Source of the DNA: an uncultured Clostridia bacterium
GTDB lineage: Bacteria > Bacillota > Clostridia > TANB77 > CAG-508
DNA: 6,668 nucleotides
Reading direction: 5' to 3'
Assembly (NCBI GenBank): GCA_934167135.1
Contig: CAKPKI010000093.1
Location: 1-6,668, forward strand
Under the pieces are notes generated by a model that was given only the letters and a program-made list of their open reading frames with translations, ran no database searches and was not told the DNA's origin. Below, piece by piece: positions 1 to 5,125 of this stretch. Both the position numbers and the translations under genes were made by a program. Positions within the stretch are counted from its first letter, which is position 1. Each line of letters begins with the position of its first letter.

Positions 1-134
1 ATAAATTCATGAAATCGTTTGAGATGACACAAAAAATGATGAAACAAATGAAATCAAACAAAGGTGGCATGAGAAAAATGATGAAAAACATTGAAAATAT
101 GGATCCAAAAGATTTGAAAAACTTCAAAATCTAA
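1..134 (+). CDS. ffh: Signal recognition particle protein Ffh, C-terminal end (5' truncated by window)
   Basis: The first 134 bases are the 3' end of a gene entering from the left; the frame has codons starting at position 3 and stops at TAA 132-134, leaving 43 readable residues. These are methionine-rich (9 Met) with lysine, including FEMTQKMMKQMK and MRKMMKNIENM. This matches the end of the Ffh M domain, where methionine-lined helices bind signal peptides and SRP RNA. Ffh is the cytoplasmic GTPase that delivers nascent membrane and secreted proteins to FtsY. The NG GTPase domain lies outside the window, so identification rests on the Met-rich tail plus position directly upstream of rpsP, the standard Firmicute order. 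The tail ends KNFKI, without a further basic extension. About 60 AT-rich bases separate it from rpsP, with no convincing terminator, so read-through is likely. Confidence 0.88.
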   Translation, partial: KFMKSFEMTQKMMKQMKSNKGGMRKMMKNIENMDPKDLKNFKI

Positions 135-180
135 ATTAATTAGTTATTAAATTTTTAAATTTATATATATATTCTAATTC

Positions 181-194
181 AGGAGGTGAAAATA
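181..194 (+). promoter_or_regulatory. Ribosome binding site of rpsP, decides the start
   Basis: AGGAGG at 181-186 is a full Shine-Dalgarno match with 8 bases to ATG 195. An in-frame GTG at 186-188 would add three residues but overlaps the SD itself, so it is not a plausible start; ATG 195 gives the family-typical N-terminus MVKIRL. Confidence 0.9.
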
Positions 195-425
195 ATGGTA
201 AAAATAAGATTACAAAGACAAGGAAAGAAAAAAGCTCCTTTCTATCATATAGTAGTAGCTGATTCTACATCTCCAAGAGATGGAAAAATCATCGAAAAAA
301 TTGGTTCTTATGATCCAATGACAAACCCATCTACAATAGTTCTAAACAAAGAAAAATTAGAACAATGGATAAAAAATGGTGCACAACCAACTGATACTGT
401 AAAATCTTTAATCAAAAATGCATAA
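195..425 (+). CDS. rpsP: 30S ribosomal protein bS16
   Basis: This encodes a 76-residue bS16, a primary-assembly protein of the 30S subunit that binds 16S rRNA. The N-terminus MVKIRLQRQGKKKAPFYHIV is the family signature block, followed by VADSTSPRDG (residues 21-30), EKIGSYDP (34-41) and WIKNGAQPTDTVKSL (58-72), all conserved in bS16. ATG 195 is chosen because it follows a perfect AGGAGG at the right distance. The protein stops almost directly after the TDTVKSL segment. The Bacillus subtilis protein is about 90 residues as I recall it, so this one is short by roughly a dozen residues at the C-terminus; it looks natural rather than truncated, since the stop is clean and the core is intact. It lies downstream of ffh and upstream of khpA, the usual context. 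Confidence 0.98.
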   Translation: MVKIRLQRQGKKKAPFYHIVVADSTSPRDGKIIEKIGSYDPMTNPSTIVLNKEKLEQWIKNGAQPTDTVKSLIKNA

Positions 426-427
426 TT

Positions 428-562
428 TTCTTAATAATAGCCATCTTGCTTCGTCAAAGTTAATTAAAAACGCAGTTACATACACTCGTATGCACCTTTG
501 CCTTTTTAATCAACTTATCCTAGCAATATAACTATTCTTAAAAAAATTATAGTAGTTAAGAA
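428..562. repeat. Long imperfect palindromic element between rpsP and khpA
   Basis: Almost the whole rpsP-khpA gap folds back on itself. The left arm 431-482 and the right arm 489-541 are imperfect inverted copies. Matching blocks read AATAG, TTGCT and AAGTT(A/G)ATTAAAAA(C/G)GCA on the left arm and on the reverse complement of the right arm. The centre is a perfect 5-bp stem CATAC (479-483)/GTATG (488-492) with loop ACTC. The outer heptamer TTCTTAA at 428-434 recurs inverted as TTAAGAA at 556-562, and TTCTTAA at 535-541 forms a second small inverted repeat with the same 556-562 site. Length, symmetry and intergenic placement suggest a dispersed palindromic repeat or MITE-like element, or a structured RNA within the operon transcript. 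An A-tract before and a T-tract (503-507) after the inner stem also give it a weak resemblance to a bidirectional terminator. No coding capacity is seen. Confidence 0.7.
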
Positions 563-572
563 ATACTCAGAA

Positions 573-584
573 AGGAGATATCCT
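573..584 (+). promoter_or_regulatory. Ribosome binding site of khpA with possible mini-hairpin
   Basis: AAAGGAG at 571-577 is a good Shine-Dalgarno and sits 7 bases before GTG 585, supporting the non-ATG start. The bases AGGA (573-576) and TCCT (581-584) are complementary across the tetraloop GATA, so the SD could close a 4-bp stem immediately before the start codon. The stem is too short to be strongly inhibitory on its own. Confidence 0.6.
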
Positions 585-815
585 GTGAAAGAAGTATTAG
601 AAACAATTATAAAGAACTTAGTAGACGACCAAGATTCAGTAGAAATCAAAGAAGTTGAAGGTGAAAAAAACATAATCTTCGAAGTAAAAGTAGCTGACGG
701 AGATATGGGAAAAATAATCGGAAGACAAGGAAAAATTGCACAATCAATTAGAACAGTAATGAAAGCAGTTGCAAATAGAAAAGACAAAAAAATAACTGTT
801 GAATTTATTGGATAA
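585..815 (+). CDS. khpA: KH-domain RNA-binding protein KhpA (YlqC family)
   Basis: This 76-residue protein consists of a single KH fold. The RNA-binding GxxG loop is clear: residues 42-50 read GKIIGRQGK, with G46-R47-Q48-G49 as the loop, followed by the helix IAQSIRTVMKAVA. The N-terminus MKEVLETIIKNLVDD and the final strand KKITVEFIG are typical. KhpA works with KhpB (EloR/Jag) in streptococci and related bacteria, where the pair binds many RNAs and affects cell elongation; that role is known for the family and only inferred here. The start is GTG 585, supported by AAAGGAG at 571-577, and no in-frame ATG lies near. Its place between rpsP and rimM is the standard Firmicute position. The large palindrome just upstream means it may be expressed differently from rpsP. 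Confidence 0.95.
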   Translation: MKEVLETIIKNLVDDQDSVEIKEVEGEKNIIFEVKVADGDMGKIIGRQGKIAQSIRTVMKAVANRKDKKITVEFIG

Positions 816-830
816 AGGAATGGTACAAAT

Positions 831-1334
831 ATGCAAAAAAGATTTGAAATAGGTCAAATTGTAAATACATTTGGAATAAAAGGAGAAGCAAAAGTAGTTC
901 CTTTTACAGATGATATAACAAGATATGATGATTTAAAAAAAGTATATGTCAAAACCAAAAAAACAGAAACTTTATACAAAGTAGAATCTGTAAGATATCA
1001 TAAAAATATGGTATTATTAAAATTAGAAGGTATAAACAATCCAGAAGAAGTTGAAAAATTAAAAAATGCATATCTCGAAATTGATAGAGAAGATGCAATA
1101 CCTTTAGAAGAAGGAACATATTTTATAGCCGACTTAATTGGATTAGAAGTATACACAGATGATGGAAAATTACTAGGAAAAGTTGATGATATTTATAATA
1201 CTGGAAGTAAAGACATATATGTAGTAAAAGATGAATTAGGAAAACAAGTTTTGTTACCAGGAATTGATGAGGTAATAAAAGAGGTCAAATTAGATGATAG
1301 AATTATAGTTCATCTTATACCAGGATTGATTTAA
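831..1334 (+). CDS. rimM: Ribosome maturation factor RimM
   Basis: This encodes 167 residues, the normal RimM length. RimM helps assemble the 30S head by binding uS19 and promotes 16S rRNA processing in the cytoplasm. Two domains are visible. The N-terminal RimM barrel (about 5-88) opens with IGQIVNTFGIKGEAKV, the family signature. The C-terminal PRC-barrel (about 95-165) contains GTYFIADLIGLEVYTDDGK, GSKDIYVVK and LLPGIDEVIKEV, ending IIVHLIPGLI, which is the characteristic RimM end. It starts at ATG 831, 15 bases after the khpA stop, with AAAGGA (814-819) as a moderate Shine-Dalgarno that overlaps the khpA stop codon. The next gene, trmD, begins 13 bases after its stop; rimM-trmD adjacency is conserved across most bacteria. 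The ylqD gene found between khpA and rimM in Bacillus subtilis is absent here. Confidence 0.98.
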   Translation: MQKRFEIGQIVNTFGIKGEAKVVPFTDDITRYDDLKKVYVKTKKTETLYKVESVRYHKNMVLLKLEGINNPEEVEKLKNAYLEIDREDAIPLEEGTYFIADLIGLEVYTDDGKLLGKVDDIYNTGSKDIYVVKDELGKQVLLPGIDEVIKEVKLDDRIIVHLIPGLI

Positions 1335-1347
1335 AAATGGAGGAACT

Positions 1348-2067
1348 ATGAAGTTTGATGTGTTAACACTCTTTCCAGAAATGTTTGAGCCAGTAAAGCA
1401 AAGCGTAATAGGAAGAGCAAAAGAGAAAAATCTAATAGATATAAACTTAATAAACATTAGGGATTTTTCAAAAAACAAACATAAAAAAGTAGATGACACT
1501 CCATATGGTGGTGGGGCTGGCATGGTAATGCAAGCAGATGTAGTAAATGATGCATATGAATCAATAAAAGACTCAAATGCAAAAGTAATATACATGTCAC
1601 CACAAGGAAAAGTATTAAATCAAAAAAAGGTAGAACAATTAAGTAAAGAAGAGCATCTTATAATCCTTTGTGGACATTATGAAGGTATAGACCAAAGGGT
1701 AATTGACAAAATTGTAGATGAGGAAATATCTATAGGAGATTATGTATTAACAGGTGGAGAAATTCCAGCAATGGTATTAATAGATAGTGTAAGTAGATAT
1801 GTGGATGGAGTATTAAGTAAAGATTCAATATCAGAAGAATCATTTTCGCAAGGAATACTTGAATATCCTCAATATACAAGACCAGAAATTTTTGATGGAG
1901 TCAATGTTCCAGAAGTTTTACTTTCAGGTCATCATGAAAATATAAATAAATGGAGAAGATGTGAGGCTTTAAGAAACACATATTTAAAAAGACCAGACCT
2001 TTTAGAAAATGTAAAATTGTCAGACGAAGACAGAAAATTTATAGAAAATATAGAAAGAAGGAGGTAA
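1348..2067 (+). CDS. trmD: tRNA (guanine37-N1)-methyltransferase TrmD
   Basis: This encodes a 239-residue SPOUT-class methyltransferase that puts a methyl group on N1 of G37 next to the anticodon, using S-adenosylmethionine, and so prevents +1 frameshifting. It acts as a dimer with a trefoil knot. Visible landmarks are MKFDVLTLFPEMF (1-13), the TPYGGGAGMVM loop (51-61), CGHYEGIDQR (108-117), the knot segment SIGDYVLTGGE (128-138), then LEYPQYTRP (171-179) and VPEVLLSGHHENINKWR (187-203). The acidic residue before the YTRP motif is Glu172; the proteobacterial enzymes have Asp there, and Glu is, as I recall, usual in Gram-positives, so catalysis should be intact. ATG 1348 follows GGAGG (1339-1343) closely. 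Its last codons carry the ribosome site of rplS. Confidence 0.98.
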   Translation: MKFDVLTLFPEMFEPVKQSVIGRAKEKNLIDINLINIRDFSKNKHKKVDDTPYGGGAGMVMQADVVNDAYESIKDSNAKVIYMSPQGKVLNQKKVEQLSKEEHLIILCGHYEGIDQRVIDKIVDEEISIGDYVLTGGEIPAMVLIDSVSRYVDGVLSKDSISEESFSQGILEYPQYTRPEIFDGVNVPEVLLSGHHENINKWRRCEALRNTYLKRPDLLENVKLSDEDRKFIENIERRR

Positions 2068-2073
2068 AATACG
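2058..2073 (+). promoter_or_regulatory. Ribosome binding site of rplS inside the end of trmD
   Basis: AAGGAGGT at 2058-2065 is a near-perfect anti-16S match with 8 bases to ATG 2074. It lies within the final trmD codons (the RRR tail, AGA AGG AGG) and touches the TAA. Ribosomes finishing trmD therefore pass directly over the rplS initiation site, which allows translational coupling while giving rplS a much stronger site than trmD. Confidence 0.85.
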
Positions 2074-2526
2074 ATGGATGTCATAAAAGCAATCGAATAT
2101 GAACAATTAAAAAATGCTATTCCAGAAATTAAAGTTGGAAATACAGTTAGAGTTCATGTTAGAATTAAAGAAGGAAACAAAGAAAGAATCCAAGTATTTG
2201 AAGGAATTGTAATTAAAAAACAAGGTGGAGGAGTTAACAAAACATTTACAGTAAGAAAAATCTCTTACGGTGTAGGTGTTGAAAAAACATTTTTAATCCA
2301 TTCACCATTAGTAGAAAAAGTAGAAGTAGTTAGAGTTGGTAAAGCAAGACGTGCTAAACTTTACTATTTAAGAGAAAGAACAGGTAAAGCTTCTAAGACT
2401 AAAGAAATGGTTGGAGCTAGAATTGAAAACAAAATGATAACAATCAAAGAAGAAGTTAAAGAAGAACCTACTAAAGAAGTTGAAGCAGTAGCTGAAGAAG
2501 CAAAAACAGAAGCAACAGCTGAATAA
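2074..2526 (+). CDS. rplS: 50S ribosomal protein bL19 with acidic C-terminal extension
   Basis: This encodes 150 residues. The first ~113 are ordinary bL19, a 50S protein at the interface with the 30S subunit: IPEIKVGNTVRVHVRIKEG (16-34), RIQVFEGIVIKKQGGGVNKT (38-57), FTVRKISYGVGVEKTF (58-73), HSPLVEKVEVVRVGKARRAK (76-95) and LYYLRERTGKASK (96-108). Typical bL19 ends about here. Residues ~114-150 form an extra tail that is Glu/Ala/Lys-rich (11 Glu after residue 117), low in complexity and probably disordered or a charged helix; its function is unknown. The tail is in frame, uses the same codons and ends at a clean TAA, so it is not a frameshift artefact. Its codon choice (ATC/ATT over ATA for Ile) differs from the genes downstream, as expected for high expression. 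It is the last gene of the operon; a palindrome follows 11 bases after the stop. Confidence 0.97.
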   Translation: MDVIKAIEYEQLKNAIPEIKVGNTVRVHVRIKEGNKERIQVFEGIVIKKQGGGVNKTFTVRKISYGVGVEKTFLIHSPLVEKVEVVRVGKARRAKLYYLRERTGKASKTKEMVGARIENKMITIKEEVKEEPTKEVEAVAEEAKTEATAE

Positions 2527-2536
2527 TAATATATAA

Positions 2537-2566
2537 TAAAGGATGTGTCATATGACACATCCTTTA
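2537..2566. terminator. Perfect 30-bp palindrome after rplS, probable terminator
   Basis: TAAAGGATGTGTCA (2537-2550), then TA, then TGACACATCCTTTA (2553-2566) form an uninterrupted inverted repeat 11 bases past the rplS stop. As RNA it gives a hairpin of about 13 bp with a tiny loop, A-rich on its left. The following T run is only three bases (2563-2565), so it is weaker than a textbook intrinsic terminator; it could equally stabilise the 3' end of the operon mRNA or bind a dimeric protein as an operator. Its position at the end of the ribosomal operon favours a terminator role, possibly in both directions. Confidence 0.65.
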
Positions 2567-2633
2567 AACATCCATAAATCTATTTAAAATAAAAATATTC
2601 CATAAATTTCAACAAAAAAATACTGAAAATAGC

Positions 2634-2662
2634 TTTACAAAAAAAGATAACTAATATAAAAT
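2634..2662 (+). promoter_or_regulatory. Probable sigma-A-type promoter for the lon-like/ogg unit
   Basis: TTTACA (2634-2639) and TAAAAT (2657-2662) each match the -35 and -10 consensus at five of six positions and are separated by 17 bases. Transcription would begin around 2669, giving a leader of about 40 bases before ATG 2708. The surrounding sequence is very AT-rich, so chance matches are easy; the optimal spacing and the position downstream of the rplS palindrome make it the best candidate. The rest of 2567-2707 holds no other feature that I can see. Confidence 0.45.
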
Positions 2663-2707
2663 AAAAAAGATGAAGAAGGACAAAATAAAAATGTACGGAG
2701 GAAGAGA

Positions 2708-5098
2708 ATGAAAGAGAAAAATGAACTAAGTTATAGAGACTTAAAAATGATATGTGACCAAAACATGTTTAAATTTGATACAACAAAAGAATTAGAACCT
2801 ATTAATGATGGAATAGGACAAGAAAGAGGAATAAAAGCACTAGAATTCGGAATTGATGTAAATATAAAAGGTTATAACATATATATAGAAGGTCCTAGTG
2901 GAGTAGGAAAAACAATGTATGCAAAAAACTATTTAGACAGTATTGCACCAAAAAAGAAAATTCCTAATGACTGGTGTTATATATATAATTTTAAAAATCC
3001 AAATGAGCCAATAGCAGTATCACTTCCAGCGGGTCAAGGAAAAGAATTTAAAGAAAATATGGATGGATTTATAAAAGAAGTAAAAAAAGACATCAAAAAA
3101 ACATTTAATGCAGATGATTTTGAAAAAGAAAAAGCATTAATAAAAAAAGAATTTGAAGAAAGAAGAGAAGTAGTTTTAACAAAATTAAACGAAAATTCAC
3201 AAAAACATGGATTCCAAGTAAAATCTGCACAAAATGGAATATATATGATGCCTGTGGTAGAAGGAAAAGTAATACAAGAAGAAGAATTTGAAAAATTAGA
3301 TGAAGAAATAAAACAAACATATGAAGAAAAATCAGCAATAGTACAACAACAGATAATGGATGCAATAAGTGAAATTAAACAAATAGAAAGACAATCAGAC
3401 AAAAAAGTGTCAGAATGGCAATCAAACATTGCATTATTAACAGTTAATGCACACATAAATTATATAAAATCAAAATATAAAAGAAACAAAAAAATAAATC
3501 AATTTTTAAATGATGTAAAACAAGATGTATTAAAAAATGTAGCATATTTTTTAGATGAAGACAAAACACAAGCAAATAACACGCAACAACAGGGACCACA
3601 AGTACAAAAAATGCCAGACCCATGCTTAAACTATAGAGTAAATCTTTTTATAGACAATAGCAATAGAGAAGGATGTCCAGTAGTAATGGACTCAAATTAT
3701 TCATATCAAAACTTATTTGGAAAATTAGAATATGAAAACTATTATGGAGCACTAAAAACAGATTTTACAATGTTAAAACCAGGATTAATGCATGAAGCAA
3801 ATGGAGGATATATAATATTTCAAGCAAAAGACTTATTGGCAAACCCAATGTGTTATGAAGAACTAAAAAGAGTATTAAGAGTAAAAGAATTAAGTATAGA
3901 CAATGCAATGGAACAGCGTACATCAATGGCAATGATTTCATTAAAACCAGAACCAATTCCACTTGATTTAAAAGTTATACTTATAGGAGGCTCTAACATA
4001 TATCACACATTATTATCAATGGATGCAGATTTTAGAAAACTATTTAAAATAAAAGTAGAATTTGAAGAAACAGCACCAATAAATGAAGAAAATGTAAATA
4101 AATTGGCTAGATTTGTTCATACATTTTGCGAGCAAGAAGGTCTATTACCATTAGACAAAACTGCAATGGCAAGAATTGTAGAATATGCATCAAGATTAGC
4201 TGGAGAGAAAGGAAAATTATCAACTAGATTTACAGAAATAGCACAGATAGTGGGCGAAGCATGTACTTGGGCAAAATTAGGAAGAAGCAAATTAGTAACA
4301 GAGGACTTTATTGATAAAGCATTAGATGAAAGAGTTGATAGAATAAAAAAATATGATACAAAATATATAGAAATGATAAAAGAAAATACACTACTAATAA
4401 ATACAAAAGGTTCTTTAGTTGGAGAATTAAATGGTTTAACAGTTATGACTATAGGAGATTATACTTTTGGAAAACCAGCCAAAATAACAGTAAACACATA
4501 TACAGGAAGAGAAGGTATAGTTAATATAGAAAGAGAAGTTGAAATGTCAGGTTCAACACATAGTAAAGGAGTATATATTCTTTCTGGATATTTAGGAGAA
4601 TTATTTGCACAAAATATACCACTATGCCTAACTGCAAGTATTTGTTTTGAACAATTATATAATGGTGTTGATGGAGATAGTGCTTCAAGTACAGAATTAT
4701 ATGGATTACTTTCAAGTCTTTCAGAGATACCAATAAAACAATCAATAGCAGTAACAGGTTCAGTAAATCAAAAGGGTCAAATCCAACCAATCGGTGGGGT
4801 AAATGAGAAAATAGAAGGATTTTTCCAAATATGTAAGATGAGAGGGCTAGATGGTTCTCATGGAGTAATGATACCAGTACAAAATATTAATAATCTTCAA
4901 CTTTCAGACGAAGTTGTTGATGCAGTAAGAAATAAAAAATTCCATATATATGCTGTTTCAACAATAGAAGAGGGAATAGAAGTTTTAACAGGGGTTCCAG
5001 CGGGAAAGAAAGATAAAGATGGTAACTTCCCAGCAGGATCTATAAATAGATTAGTTTATGAAAAATTGAAGAAATATGCAAAAGTTTGTGAAAAGTAA
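2708..5098 (+). CDS. Lon-related AAA+ ATP-dependent protease (COG1067/YcbZ-like)
   Basis: This 796-residue protein pairs an AAA+ module with a C-terminal Lon-type serine-lysine protease, so it probably unfolds and degrades proteins in the cytoplasm; substrates are unknown. Walker A is GPSGVGKT (62-69). A long charged, helical and probably coiled-coil insertion fills about 115-285, followed by a Gln/Asn-rich linker (288-300). The AAA+ part resumes near 306, with HEANGGYIIFQAKDLL (362-377) at the Walker B position, likely sensor 1 Asn430 and likely arginine finger Arg443 in DADFRKLF. The lid is about 460-545. The protease domain (about 560-765) shows the catalytic serine in DGDSASS (Ser658) and Lys701 in GGVNEKIEG, 43 residues apart as in E. 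coli Lon. It lacks the Lon N-terminal substrate domain, so it is not classical LonA. ATG 2708 follows GGAGG (2697-2701). It probably shares a transcript with the glycosylase gene 27 bases downstream. Confidence 0.92.
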   Translation: MKEKNELSYRDLKMICDQNMFKFDTTKELEPINDGIGQERGIKALEFGIDVNIKGYNIYIEGPSGVGKTMYAKNYLDSIAPKKKIPNDWCYIYNFKNPNEPIAVSLPAGQGKEFKENMDGFIKEVKKDIKKTFNADDFEKEKALIKKEFEERREVVLTKLNENSQKHGFQVKSAQNGIYMMPVVEGKVIQEEEFEKLDEEIKQTYEEKSAIVQQQIMDAISEIKQIERQSDKKVSEWQSNIALLTVNAHINYIKSKYKRNKKINQFLNDVKQDVLKNVAYFLDEDKTQANNTQQQGPQVQKMPDPCLNYRVNLFIDNSNREGCPVVMDSNYSYQNLFGKLEYENYYGALKTDFTMLKPGLMHEANGGYIIFQAKDLLANPMCYEELKRVLRVKELSIDNAMEQRTSMAMISLKPEPIPLDLKVILIGGSNIYHTLLSMDADFRKLFKIKVEFEETAPINEENVNKLARFVHTFCEQEGLLPLDKTAMARIVEYASRLAGEKGKLSTRFTEIAQIVGEACTWAKLGRSKLVTEDFIDKALDERVDRIKKYDTKYIEMIKENTLLINTKGSLVGELNGLTVMTIGDYTFGKPAKITVNTYTGREGIVNIEREVEMSGSTHSKGVYILSGYLGELFAQNIPLCLTASICFEQLYNGVDGDSASSTELYGLLSSLSEIPIKQSIAVTGSVNQKGQIQPIGGVNEKIEGFFQICKMRGLDGSHGVMIPVQNINNLQLSDEVVDAVRNKKFHIYAVSTIEEGIEVLTGVPAGKKDKDGNFPAGSINRLVYEKLKKYAKVCEK

Positions 5099-5125
5099 TA
5101 TGAAAAGGACTATATGAGGTAAAAT

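Noticed and set aside
135..180. Possible promoter or terminator between ffh and rpsP
   Set aside because: The stretch is almost pure A/T with short TATATA runs and an AAATTT repeat; there is no GC-containing stem and no -35 box near consensus.
186..194. Upstream GTG start for rpsP adding three residues
   Set aside because: The GTG overlaps the Shine-Dalgarno, leaving no room for ribosome binding; ATG 195 gives the conserved N-terminus.
504..532. Possible promoter inside the palindrome, with TATAAC at 527-532 as -10
   Set aside because: The -10 matches well, but no -35 better than three of six lies at 16-18 bases; in such AT-rich DNA this is expected by chance.
515..787. Open frame of 90 codons on the minus strand
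   Set aside because: It lies antisense to khpA and the palindrome, has no ribosome site, and its composition is that expected from the complement of an A-rich gene.
3034..3456. Open frames on the minus strand within the lon-like gene, the longest 140 codons
   Set aside because: They are the complement of the Lys/Glu-rich coiled region, which yields Phe/Ser/Leu-rich nonsense protein; no start signals or family motifs are seen.
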